This document shows, piece after piece, positions 40,169 through 47,639 of a DNA stretch of 47,639 nucleotides. Made by a program: the position numbers and the translations under genes. Source of the DNA: Clostridia bacterium (GTDB taxonomy: Bacteria > Bacillota > Clostridia > Christensenellales > Borkfalkiaceae). The number at the start of each line of letters is the position of its first letter. Position 1 is the stretch's first letter. The DNA lies in contig JAFURP010000017.1 in the NCBI GenBank assembly GCA_017471785.1, forward strand, positions 1-47,639, read 5' to 3'. The notes under the pieces were generated by a model that saw only the letters and a program-made list of their open reading frames with translations, made no database searches and had not been told where the DNA came from.

Positions 40169-41478
40169 TGTTTTTCCTCCGTATCTACGGGCAAGACGAG
40201 ATGCAATTCAAAGCCCTCGTCCGCCTCCGATTGAAATTTGATCTCGCCGCCGAACGCTTTGGCGCGCTCTTGCATACCCGTCAGTCCGAAGCCGAGCCGT
40301 AGCTCATCCGTCACCACGCCCCTACCGTTATCCGAAAGCAAAAAGCAAAGCTCGTCCCCCTCGCGCTTGAACGAGAACCAAAACGCCGTCGCGCCGCCGT
40401 GGCGCAAGCCGTTGGAAACGCCCTCCTTTAAGCTGTTGCAAAGAAAACGGAATTTCGCAGGCGAAACGCGCGCGTCCTCGATCTCCGAACGAATGGTGAT
40501 ACCCGTGCCGTCCGTCGATTCGTGGATAATTCCCTCCAATGCCGATTTTAGCGTTTGGTCGGCTTTCGTACCCGAAAGCAAATGCACGCTGTCGCGCAGC
40601 TCTTCCAAGGCGTGCTTGGCTTGCAAATTCGCCGCGACGATCTTTTGCTTGGCTTCCTCGGGGCTTTCCCCGATGATCAGCTTCGCCGCCTCCGTTTGCA
40701 TAATGACCGTCGTGATGGAATGTCCCGCCGTGTCGTGGATCTCTTTTGCAATACGCTGGCGTTCCTCCAGCGCGGTCACTTCGGCTACCACCGCATACGC
40801 TTTTTCCAGCTCCTTTTTGCTCTCGTCCAACTCGCGCAGGGTCTTATCCAAGCGCAAATACTGCCGATAGAAAGCGAGCGCGACCTGCACGACGAGGAAG
40901 TGCACGAGAATACCGAACACCGAGCCGAGCGATTGCGTGAGCAAGGGCAAAAGCTGGATAGTCCCGTCGTAGCCGATATAGGCGCTGGCTGCATAGCTGA
41001 CCGCGTACAGCGGCATGGCGATACAAAGGAGCGCCCACGAGGGCAACGCCTTGTCCGCGCCGAAATACAGGGCGGTCAACACGAGCATATACACGAGCAA
41101 GGGATACGAGCCGTTCGTCACGAACAAAAAGGCGCACGCCGCGACTACGTCGAACAAATAGAACGCGATACGCCCCTTACCCTTACGCACGACGAAAAAT
41201 TTCATTACGCTGGAGAGGGTGAGCGACGATTCCACGATCAAAATGGCGAGCAGCATACCCCAGCCGCCGTTTTGAGAAAAGTCGTAGATATGCTGTAAGA
41301 TGATGAGCAGCTCGACGATAACGAGCACGATAAAGATCAGCCATTTACCGAGCGTGATAAACTGCTTTTCGTCGCGGATATCGTATTTTCCGAACAGGCG
41401 CACGAAATAGGCGCGCAAGCCCCGTTCTTCGCCGCTGCGGCGAGGTTTATTTCGTTTTTTCTCCTCCCCCCGTTCCAC
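40165..41478 (-). CDS. Sensor histidine kinase, NarX/DesK-like (HisKA_3)
   Basis: This 437-residue kinase starts at GTG (GAGGAG upstream). It has a basic N-terminus, six or so membrane helices (about 45-205), a coiled stretch, the HisKA_3 phosphoacceptor H248 in R-I-A-K-E-I-H-D-T-A-G-H, and a C-terminal ATPase domain with S-D-N-G-R-G-V and G-F-G-L-T-G-M-Q-E-R-A. The polytopic sensor without a large outside domain suggests it senses the membrane or a lipophilic signal, as in DesK or LiaS relatives. It is the first gene of a four-gene operon. Confidence 0.93.
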   Translation of the reverse strand: MERGEEKKRNKPRRSGEERGLRAYFVRLFGKYDIRDEKQFITLGKWLIFIVLVIVELLIILQHIYDFSQNGGWGMLLAILIVESSLTLSSVMKFFVVRKGKGRIAFYLFDVVAACAFLFVTNGSYPLLVYMLVLTALYFGADKALPSWALLCIAMPLYAVSYAASAYIGYDGTIQLLPLLTQSLGSVFGILVHFLVVQVALAFYRQYLRLDKTLRELDESKKELEKAYAVVAEVTALEERQRIAKEIHDTAGHSITTVIMQTEAAKLIIGESPEEAKQKIVAANLQAKHALEELRDSVHLLSGTKADQTLKSALEGIIHESTDGTGITIRSEIEDARVSPAKFRFLCNSLKEGVSNGLRHGGATAFWFSFKREGDELCFLLSDNGRGVVTDELRLGFGLTGMQERAKAFGGEIKFQSEADEGFELHLVLPVDTEEKQ

Positions 41479-41513
41479 GAGCCTTCTCTCCTCTTACGTT
41501 TTTTTCTACGATT

Positions 41514-41542
41514 ATTGTAGCATACTTTGTGTAAAAAGTCAA
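41514..41542 (-). promoter_or_regulatory. Promoter of the NarL-type operon
   Basis: Minus strand TTGACT, 17 bases, TACAAT. A closely similar sequence (TTGACTTTTTACA...) precedes the oxidoreductase operon at 46809-46837. Confidence 0.75.
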
Positions 41543-41591
41543 AGCGGTTGACGAAATTTATTATTTTTTTGACCGTTTGCCCTCGATTTTG

Positions 41592-41620
41592 TTTACCTAA
41601 ACGAAAAAATCGTGTATAAT
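41592..41620 (+). promoter_or_regulatory. Promoter of the TRIC/UPF0126-pepV operon
   Basis: TTTACC, 17 bases, TATAAT. The -10 is perfect. It is divergent from the NarL-type operon promoter. Confidence 0.6.
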
Positions 41621-41669
41621 ATATATAAAGTAAGGACAAGAAAGCCGTTTATCGGCATATACTACACAA

Positions 41670-42338
41670 ATGATACCCCAAATCGTTTTACTCATATTAG
41701 AGATCATAGGCACGATCGCGTTCGCCGTTTCCGGCTCGTTCGTGGCGATCAAAGCGAAATTCGATATCTTCGGCGTACTCGTTATCGGCTGTATCACGGC
41801 AGTCGGCGGCGGTATCACGCGCGATATCCTGATCGGCGCGACGCCACCCGCCGTCTTTTCCAAGGCGTATATCGTCGGCATTGCCGCGTTGACCTCGCTC
41901 GTCGTATTTATTATCGCGTACTTCAGGCGTAAAAAATTCGACGAAACGAGAGAGCGGATCGAGCATATCAATAATATCTTCGACGGGATCGGCTTAGCCG
42001 CGTTTACGGTAACGGGCACGGAGCTTGCGTTTACGGGCGGTATGTCGGGCAACGTATTTTTATCCGTTACGCTGGGCGTATTGACGGGCGTGGGCGGAGG
42101 CGTTTTACGGGATATTTTGACGGAAACGCCGCCCTACATATTCAAAAAGCATATCTACGCCTTGGCTTCGATCGTCGGCGCCGTGTTATACTACGTATTG
42201 CGCCGCGTGACGGCGGATACCATACTACCGAGCAGTATCGCGATGCTGTTCATCATCGACGTAAGGCTGCTTGCCGCAAAATACCGTTGGAGCTTGCCCA
42301 AGATCCGTTTACAGGACGAAAACGATAATAAAGAATAA
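41670..42338 (+). CDS. TRIC/UPF0126-family membrane channel
   Basis: This 222-residue protein has seven membrane helices in two homologous halves. Each half carries the family motif: T-A-V-G-G-G-I-T-R-D-I-L near residue 50 and T-G-V-G-G-G-V-L-R-D-I-L near 140; the two G-G-G-x-x-R-D motifs form the channel core. Prokaryotic TRIC proteins conduct cations or act in amino-acid transport. The ATG has no nearby ribosome binding site; an AAGGA lies 33 bases upstream with a GCCG/CGGC hairpin (41644-41656) between. It is followed after 12 bases by the dipeptidase gene, so a peptide or amino-acid link is possible. Confidence 0.92.
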   Translation: MIPQIVLLILEIIGTIAFAVSGSFVAIKAKFDIFGVLVIGCITAVGGGITRDILIGATPPAVFSKAYIVGIAALTSLVVFIIAYFRRKKFDETRERIEHINNIFDGIGLAAFTVTGTELAFTGGMSGNVFLSVTLGVLTGVGGGVLRDILTETPPYIFKKHIYALASIVGAVLYYVLRRVTADTILPSSIAMLFIIDVRLLAAKYRWSLPKIRLQDENDNKE

Positions 42339-42350
42339 GGAAGGACAACT

Positions 42351-43739
42351 ATGCAACACCCTATGGACAAATATTTTGACGAGATCGTAAATTCCACCGT
42401 CGAGATACTCAAATTCGATTCCTCTATGAAAGCGCCCGAGGGCGAAAACGGGGAATATCCGTTCGGCAAAGAAACGGCGGATTGCCTTGCGTATTTTTTG
42501 GCGCTTGCCGAAAGCTTCGGCTTCGAAACGCACAACTACGACAATTATATCGGCGAGGTGGTATTCGGTAGCGGTAGAGCGTTCGCCGTGCTCGCGCACC
42601 TCGACGTCGTGCCCGCCGGCAGCGGTTGGAAATATCCCCCCTTCGGCGGCGTGATCAACGACGATATTTCCGCAGGCGGCGTAGAGGGCAAAAAAATTTG
42701 GGGGCGCGGCGCGATGGACGACAAGACCCCCGCTATCGTTTGCCTGTACGCACTCAAGGCGCTCAAGGACAGCGGCTATTTGCCCAAGCGTAAGATCAAG
42801 CTGATCGTCGGCTGTAACGAGGAGTGCGGCTGGAAGTGTATCGAGCATTACAACCAAGTGGCGAAAATGCCCGAGGAGGGCTTCACGCCCGACGCCAACT
42901 TCCCCGTCATCTACGCGGAAAAGGGTATCTTCCATTTCACCGCGAACTTTGCCTTAAACGACGCACCCGTGTCCGCGCTCAAAGCGGGTCAACGGGCGAA
43001 TATGGTATGCGATTACGCCGAGGCGATCGTCACGCGCAAGGCGGCGGAGGCGCTCGTAAATTACGAAAACCGCGTCGTAGGCACTACCCTTTCCTACGAT
43101 AATTCCACCAATATTTTGAAGGCGTACGGCAAGTCCGCGCACGGGTCCACCCCCGATAAGGGCGCGAACGCGTTGCAGGCGCTGTTGCTGTTTTTGAGCG
43201 GCTTGAGCGAGGATTGCAAGGCGGCGTACGATATCTTGTTCAACGACTGCTTGGGATTGAAGACATTGCAGGACGAAACGGGCGTGCTCACGGCGTCCCC
43301 CGACGTCGCCCTGTTGGAAAACGGCGTTTTGAAGGTGACTACCGATATCCGTTTCCCCGCCACCCTGCCCTTGGAAAGCGTTACGGATAAGCTGAACGGC
43401 GCAGGCGTAGCGTATACCGTAGAGCATTACCAAGCACCCCTGTTCAACGATCCTAACGGCGTGCTGATCACCACTCTTACGAGCGTATACAACCGTATTG
43501 CGGGCAAGGACGAAAAGCCGATCGCCATCGGCGGCGGCACGTACGCGCGCGCGCTTAAATGCGGCTGTGCGTTCGGTCCTGAAATTTGCGGCGAGGAGGA
43601 CACCATTCACCAGGTGAACGAATACGTGACCTTCGATCGGATCCGCTTGATGAGCGAGGTGTATTACGAAGCGCTCAAGGCGGTGAGCGAAAACGTGAAA
43701 ACGATCAAGATCGGGGATTTGAAGATCAAGGAAAAGTAA
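42351..43739 (+). CDS. pepV: M20-family dipeptidase, PepV-type
   Basis: This 462-residue di-zinc peptidase cleaves dipeptides. Likely metal ligands are the His in A-H-L-D-V-V (near 82), the Asp in G-A-M-D-D-K (near 123), the Glu pair in N-E-E-C-G-W (near 160), the Asp in T-P-D-A-N-F-P (near 182) and the His in T-I-H-Q-V-N-E-Y (near 423). The lid domain inserted between holds S-A-H-G-S-T-P near 263. This pattern and length match PepV/Sapep. AAGGAAGG precedes the ATG. It ends the two-gene operon with the TRIC-type protein. Confidence 0.93.
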   Translation: MQHPMDKYFDEIVNSTVEILKFDSSMKAPEGENGEYPFGKETADCLAYFLALAESFGFETHNYDNYIGEVVFGSGRAFAVLAHLDVVPAGSGWKYPPFGGVINDDISAGGVEGKKIWGRGAMDDKTPAIVCLYALKALKDSGYLPKRKIKLIVGCNEECGWKCIEHYNQVAKMPEEGFTPDANFPVIYAEKGIFHFTANFALNDAPVSALKAGQRANMVCDYAEAIVTRKAAEALVNYENRVVGTTLSYDNSTNILKAYGKSAHGSTPDKGANALQALLLFLSGLSEDCKAAYDILFNDCLGLKTLQDETGVLTASPDVALLENGVLKVTTDIRFPATLPLESVTDKLNGAGVAYTVEHYQAPLFNDPNGVLITTLTSVYNRIAGKDEKPIAIGGGTYARALKCGCAFGPEICGEEDTIHQVNEYVTFDRIRLMSEVYYEALKAVSENVKTIKIGDLKIKEK

Positions 43740-43747
43740 ATCGCATA

Positions 43748-43782
43748 AAAAACGGTCTATCCAAGCGATAGACCGTTTTTTT
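43748..43782 (+). terminator. Bidirectional terminator after pepV
   Basis: CGGTCTATC and GATAGACCG pair around CAAGC, flanked by an A-run and a T-run. It can end the pepV transcript and the convergent oxidoreductase transcript. Confidence 0.88.
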
Positions 43783-43792
43783 ATTGCAAAGA

Positions 43793-43825
43793 GATACGCG
43801 CGTGGCTGAAAGCCGCGCGCGTATC
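43793..43825. repeat. Long GC-rich hairpin without T-run
   Basis: GATACGCGCG and CGCGCGTATC pair, with inner GGCT/AGCC around a 3-base loop. It follows the terminator by about 10 bases. No gene is seen in the rest of this 230-base gap, which is AT-rich. Confidence 0.45.
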
Positions 43826-43969
43826 CGTGAGAGAATATGAAAAAAGTTTCGTATAGTCCGTTTTTCCTTTCTCCGTGTCGTTCATTCGTAATTGTAAAAC
43901 CGTTTTGTGATAAAAATATGAAAATTATGTGATGATATAATGAAAATAAAGCGTTTTTTATGGAGCATA

Positions 43970-45520
43970 TCACACAAAACGGGCGTAAACGGCGTCGGCT
44001 ACGCGCAGTCCGTCCGCAGCCGACGAGGTGATGCCGCCGGCATAGCCCGCGCCCTCGCCGCAGGGATAGAGAGCTTCCGTATTCACCGATCGCAGGGTTT
44101 TATCGTCGCGCAAAATGCGGACGGGGGAGCTGGTGCGCGTTTCCGCGGCGGTGAGGAGCGCAGAGGGAGCGGCAAAGCCGCGCAAGCGCTTATCCATTTG
44201 CACGATCGCCGCGCGGAGCGTTTGGCACACGGGCGTTGGCAATACGGCGCGTAGATCGGCAAACGCCGTACCCGCGGCGTAGGTAGGTCGTACCTCCCCA
44301 AAACGCGCGCTTACCCTGTTTTCCAAAAAGTCGCCCACCGTTTGTACGGGCGCGGCATAGGTCTTGCCGCCCGCCTCGTACGCCTTGCGTTCGATCGCGC
44401 GTTGAAACGCCACCCCGTCCAAGGGGGCTTCTCCGAAGTCCGCCTTGCTCACCTGTACGATGAGCGCACCGTTGGCGTTCACGCCGTCCCGCGCGTAGTT
44501 GCTCATACCGTTGGTGACAACGCCGCCCGTTTCGCTCGCGGCAGGCATTACGAAGCCTCCGGGGCACATACAAAAGGTGAACGCCGCGCGATCGGCGCCG
44601 TGATAGACGAGCTTATAATCGGCGGCGGGCAACAGCTTGTACGCTTCCCCGTACTGCGAAAAGCCGATATCCCTTTGCAAATGCTCGATACGCACGCCCA
44701 CGGCAAAATCCTTTGCCTGCATTTGAACGCCTTTGGCGAGCAATGTTTCAAAGGTATCCCTTGCGCTGTGCCCGATAGCGAGTACGAGCGCGGAAGCCTC
44801 CGTCCTTTGCGCTTCGTTCGTCCGCAGATCGCGTATCGTCACGCTTTTAAGCCTACCCTCCGCGATCTCCAAATCCTCCAAACGGGTATGAAAGCGTACT
44901 TCGCCTCCCTGTGCGCGGATATATTCGCGCATATTTTTTACCACTCTCCGTAAATTGTCGCTGCCTATATGCGGTTTATTCAGCCACAAAATCTCTTCCG
45001 GCGCGCCGAAGCGGACGAAGGTTTCCAGCACCTCTTTGTTGAGCGCGCTATGCGTTTGGGTGTTGAGCTTGCCGTCCGAAAAGGTACCTGCGCCGCCCTC
45101 GCCGAACTGGATATTGCAGTCGGTATTAAGCGTTTTGGTTTGTACGAAACGCTCGATCTGCGCCGCGCGTTCGTCCACGGGCGCGCCGCGCTCGATAACG
45201 ATAGGCGCGATACCGCGCTCGATCAGGCGCAGGGCGCAAAACAAGCCTGCCGGTCCGCTACCCACGACGAGAACGGGCTTTTGCGGCCGTTTGGCTTTTT
45301 CCAAACGCGTCAAGGGCTCTTTTTCCCGACGCTGTTTTTGATCGGAAAAGGCGATCGTATACACGAAGCGGATATTGCTCTTGTCCCTCGCGTCGAGGGA
45401 TTTTTTCAGGATCGCAAAATAGGCGGGCGGCTTGCCCAGCTTCTTTTTCGCGATCTCTACGAGCGCGCTCTCGTCCTTGCCCAACGGGAGCTTGATATCC
45501 GTAAGAGTGCGTACGCTCAT
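43970..45520 (-). CDS. FAD-dependent oxidoreductase (COG2509-like)
   Basis: This 516-residue flavoprotein has a short N-terminal domain (about 1-90), the FAD motif V-V-G-S-G-P-A-G-L near 95, an E-R-G ending the second strand, F-G-E-G-G-A-G-T-F-S-D-G-K-L, which is characteristic of this family, and C-G-E-G-A-G-Y-A-G-G near the C-terminus. ATG 45520 is used, overlapping the upstream stop as ATGA with AAGGGGG upstream; the longer frame is not credible. Members are widespread but their substrate is not established. Confidence 0.9.
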   Translation of the reverse strand: MSVRTLTDIKLPLGKDESALVEIAKKKLGKPPAYFAILKKSLDARDKSNIRFVYTIAFSDQKQRREKEPLTRLEKAKRPQKPVLVVGSGPAGLFCALRLIERGIAPIVIERGAPVDERAAQIERFVQTKTLNTDCNIQFGEGGAGTFSDGKLNTQTHSALNKEVLETFVRFGAPEEILWLNKPHIGSDNLRRVVKNMREYIRAQGGEVRFHTRLEDLEIAEGRLKSVTIRDLRTNEAQRTEASALVLAIGHSARDTFETLLAKGVQMQAKDFAVGVRIEHLQRDIGFSQYGEAYKLLPAADYKLVYHGADRAAFTFCMCPGGFVMPAASETGGVVTNGMSNYARDGVNANGALIVQVSKADFGEAPLDGVAFQRAIERKAYEAGGKTYAAPVQTVGDFLENRVSARFGEVRPTYAAGTAFADLRAVLPTPVCQTLRAAIVQMDKRLRGFAAPSALLTAAETRTSSPVRILRDDKTLRSVNTEALYPCGEGAGYAGGITSSAADGLRVADAVYARFV

Positions 45521-46764
45521 ACCTGCCCCCTTGCTTTTTGCGTTTTTTGCCCGATCGCCGCCGCTACGCACGCCGCCGAGGCGTACGCCCATTGCAGGTT
45601 GAAGCCGCCGCATTGACCGTCGATATCGAGTATCTCGCCCGCGAAATACAAGCCCTTTGCCTTTTTGCTTTGCAGGTTTTCGTCCACCTCCTCCAAGCGC
45701 ACGCCCCCTTTGGTCACCTGCGCGTAATCGAAGCCGAGCGTGCCCGAAACGGACAGCTTGAAATCGCAAACGGCGCTTGCCGCCGCGCGGAGATCTTCCT
45801 TGGGCACCGTTTTGAGCACCGCCCTGCCCACTTGGTTGTTGACGATACCGCCAAGCAGCTCTTCAAAGGGCGTATCGGGAAACAGCGCGCGTTTTTTGAC
45901 GAGCGTTTCGTATATTTTTTCCTCGGAAAAAGCGGGTAAAAAACGCACGGAAAGGGTAACGCCGTCCGCGAGCTTGTCCGTAAAAAACGCGGACAGGCGG
46001 AAGATAACGTCGCCCGAAACGCCGTAGTCGGTAAAGAGGATATCCCCGTCCAAGGTATGCGTTTTTCGCTTCCCGTTTTCCCACCAAGCCGCCGTAACGC
46101 GCGCGGGGGAAACGCGGATCCCTTTTAAGGTCTTGATCTTTTTCGTATCCGTTTTGAGCTGTACGAGGGAGGGATATAAAGGGGTAAGGGTGTGCGAAAA
46201 GCTTTGCGCCAGCGCGTACGCCGAGCCGTCCGTACCGAAATTTTTCGCCGCCTTACCGCCCGTGCAAAGCACGACGTTTTCCGCGAAAAATTCCCGTTCG
46301 CCCTCCGCCGTTTTCGCGCGCAACAGGAAGTATTCCCCTCGTTTTTCTATTTGCGTGATCAACGTATCCAAACGCACCGCCACGCCCCTTTCCGCCGCGG
46401 AAAAGCGAAGCGCGTCGGTGAGCGCGGACGCCTGCTTGCCCGTGGGATACACCCTACCTCTCTCGTCGGGAAGAAGCAGCACCCCCAGCCGTTCCATATG
46501 CGCCGCAAGCGAGGGATAGTTATAGCGCGCGATCACGCGCTTGGCAAAGCCGTCGCCCTCCTTTGACGAGGAAAAATATTCCGCACTCTCGCAAGCGAGG
46601 TTGCTGATATTTCCCTGTCCGTTACCCGTCGCGGACAGCTTGCGCCCCACGCGGCTGCCCCGTTCGAACACGGCAACCGAGCCGCTTTCCACGGGCAAAA
46701 GCGTGGCGAGGAATAATCCCGCCGCGCCGCCGCCTATGATCGCCGTCGTTACCGTTTGCTTCAT
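45517..46764 (-). CDS. HI0933/YhiN-family flavoprotein
   Basis: This 415-residue protein has the FAD motif I-I-G-G-G-A-A-G-L at 9-17, then R-V-G-R-K-L-S-A-T-G-N-G (about 38-49) and the closing G-E-I-L-D-I-D-G-Q-C-G-G-F-N-L-Q-W-A, both hallmarks of the HI0933 family (COG2081). Function is not established; such proteins are flavin-dependent, possibly reductases. It is the first gene of a two-gene operon with the other flavoprotein, which starts within its stop codon. AGGAA lies about 9 bases upstream of the ATG. Confidence 0.92.
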   Translation of the reverse strand: MKQTVTTAIIGGGAAGLFLATLLPVESGSVAVFERGSRVGRKLSATGNGQGNISNLACESAEYFSSSKEGDGFAKRVIARYNYPSLAAHMERLGVLLLPDERGRVYPTGKQASALTDALRFSAAERGVAVRLDTLITQIEKRGEYFLLRAKTAEGEREFFAENVVLCTGGKAAKNFGTDGSAYALAQSFSHTLTPLYPSLVQLKTDTKKIKTLKGIRVSPARVTAAWWENGKRKTHTLDGDILFTDYGVSGDVIFRLSAFFTDKLADGVTLSVRFLPAFSEEKIYETLVKKRALFPDTPFEELLGGIVNNQVGRAVLKTVPKEDLRAAASAVCDFKLSVSGTLGFDYAQVTKGGVRLEEVDENLQSKKAKGLYFAGEILDIDGQCGGFNLQWAYASAACVAAAIGQKTQKARGQV

Positions 46765-46808
46765 GATAAATCGTTCCTTTATTCTTAAAGACTGTTACCC
46801 GTAAATCT

Positions 46809-46837
46809 ATTATACGATATTTGTTGTAAAAAGTCAA
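46809..46837 (-). promoter_or_regulatory. Promoter of the flavoprotein operon
   Basis: Minus strand TTGACT, 17 bases, TATAAT: near consensus. Confidence 0.8.
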
Positions 46838-46866
46838 TTTTTTTAGAAAAATTTTTCCCTGCCGTG

Positions 46867-46895
46867 TTGACTTTTCCGGCATTTTATATTAAAAT
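46867..46895 (+). promoter_or_regulatory. Promoter of the 46956 gene
   Basis: TTGACT, 17 bases, TAAAAT; divergent from the flavoprotein promoter, 60 bases before the gene. Confidence 0.75.
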
Positions 46896-46955
46896 ATATA
46901 GTAGAATAAATACGCCGTATTTTTCGGCGAAAAAGACATAAAAGGAGTAAAGGTT

Positions 46956-47639
46956 ATGATGGAGCTTATCAACAAGTGCGTCGATTATCTCAAAGCGAAC
47001 AAAACGCTGGCGATCATCCTTGCGGCGATCGTCGCACTCGTCGTTATCGTGGTCGTTGCTTTGATCGTGAAAGCGGCAAAGCGTTCGAAAGCGAAAAAAC
47101 GCGCCGTGAAAGGAGCGCAAACGACCGCTAAAGCGGCAGCGCCTACCCCCGTTGCCGCCGCGAAGCCGACGACCGTGAGCGAAGCGGATAAAAAAGCCGC
47201 GGCGGAAAAGGAGGCTGCGGAAAAGGAAGCGGCAAGAAGAGCCGTTTTAGAGCGTTTGGAGGCGGAGCGTATCGCCGCCGAAAAGGAAGAGGCGGAGGAA
47301 AAAGCCAAAGCGGAAGCGGAAGCCAAGGCGGCGGAGGAAGCGGCAAAAGCTGCGGAAAAGGAAGCGGCTAAGGCGGCAAAGCCCAAGGCGGCGGCAAAGC
47401 CCAAGACGGTGAAAAAAGCGGAAGAAAAGCCCGCGGAGGCGGTAAAGGCGGAGGCGGCTACGACGGAAACGAAGCCCGTAGCGAAAAAGAAGTCTACCGC
47501 AAAGCCTGCCGCGGAGAAAAAATCGACGGTGAAACCGACCGCGGAAAAAGCGAAAGAAGAAAAGCCCGTAGAAGCGGCAAAGCAAGAAAAGAGCCCTGCC
47601 AAGGCGTATAGCGGCAAGTGGTCCATCTTCCGCGTGGTA
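46956..47639 (+). CDS. Membrane-anchored Lys/Ala/Glu-rich protein, 3'-truncated by window edge
   Basis: This frame starts at ATG 46956, 8 bases after AAAGGAG, and stays open to the window end (228 codons). Residues about 16-36 form one membrane helix, then a basic stretch (K-R-S-K-A-K-K-R). About 170 residues of low-complexity Ala, Lys, Glu, Pro follow, including a likely coiled coil (A-E-K-E-A-A-E-K-E). The last visible residues, Y-S-G-K-W-S-I-F-R-V, look like the start of a folded domain, perhaps of the DUF1508/YegP type, but this is too short to be sure. Function unknown. Confidence 0.8.
   Translation, partial: MMELINKCVDYLKANKTLAIILAAIVALVVIVVVALIVKAAKRSKAKKRAVKGAQTTAKAAAPTPVAAAKPTTVSEADKKAAAEKEAAEKEAARRAVLERLEAERIAAEKEEAEEKAKAEAEAKAAEEAAKAAEKEAAKAAKPKAAAKPKTVKKAEEKPAEAVKAEAATTETKPVAKKKSTAKPAAEKKSTVKPTAEKAKEEKPVEAAKQEKSPAKAYSGKWSIFRVV

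Noticed and set aside
43970..45769. Longer start for the COG2509-like flavoprotein
   Set aside because: The extra N-terminus is a shadow of the upstream flavoprotein gene; ATG 45520 with an ATGA overlap and ribosome binding site is far better.
47140..47600. Repeat array in the Lys/Ala/Glu-rich coding region
   Set aside because: The repetition follows from biased amino-acid use in a continuous frame rather than a DNA repeat unit.

Overview
The window reads as chromosomal DNA from a monoderm, probably anaerobic gut-type Clostridia (Bacillota). I infer this from the many lipobox lipoproteins, strong AGGAGG-type ribosome binding sites, OmpR- and NarL-type two-component systems, an msm-type sugar importer with no local ATPase, and moderate GC with no outer-membrane genes. 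Genus cannot be told from sequence alone; a Christensenellales-like lineage is only a guess. No rRNA, tRNA, CRISPR array, transposase or integrase was seen.

Layout. (1) Positions 1-14.5 kb hold a glycan-use locus: an AraC-type regulator (10588-11493, +) faces a minus-strand operon of two sugar permeases, a solute-binding lipoprotein, a DUF4091/GH123-like lipoprotein, two carbohydrate-binding-like lipoproteins and a secreted protein cut by the window edge. A second minus-strand operon encodes a GH31-type glycosidase and a Gfo/Idh/MocA dehydrogenase. Both promoters carry repeated TTTTGAC boxes, so one regulator may control both. (2) 14.6-15.9 kb: an ImmA/IrrE-type metallopeptidase translationally coupled to a membrane protein, behind duplicated promoters. 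(3) 16.0-18.5 kb: a NitT/TauT-type ABC importer. (4) 18.6-19.8 kb: a divergent trmB and dut. (5) 20.0-29.7 kb: a compact phage-type head and packaging module (terminase large subunit, small-terminase-like protein, portal, scaffold, major capsid, head-tail connector, tail-hub-like propeller, one unknown), with no integrase, replication, tail-fibre or lysis gene. A LexA-type SOS box lies upstream of its first gene and an opposite-strand membrane-anchored protein sits inside it. (6) 30.2-35.7 kb: an OmpR-type two-component system, two membrane proteins and a surface beta-propeller protein. (7) 35.7-37.5 kb: an MgtE magnesium transporter preceded by a 26-codon leader ORF and competing hairpins that look like a translational attenuator. 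(8) 37.5-47.6 kb: a repeat-rich gap, cysK, a HAD phosphatase, a NarL-type two-component system, a TRIC/UPF0126 protein, a PepV-type dipeptidase, two FAD oxidoreductases and the start of a Lys/Ala-rich membrane protein.

The most unusual items are the stripped-down, apparently intact capsid module with SOS-type control (candidate domesticated element or gene-transfer-agent-like system), the putative mgtE attenuator, three genes whose start codon sits 6-8 nt after a TATAAT box (predicted leaderless mRNAs), and small interspersed repeats whose flanking arms differ between copies yet stay complementary.
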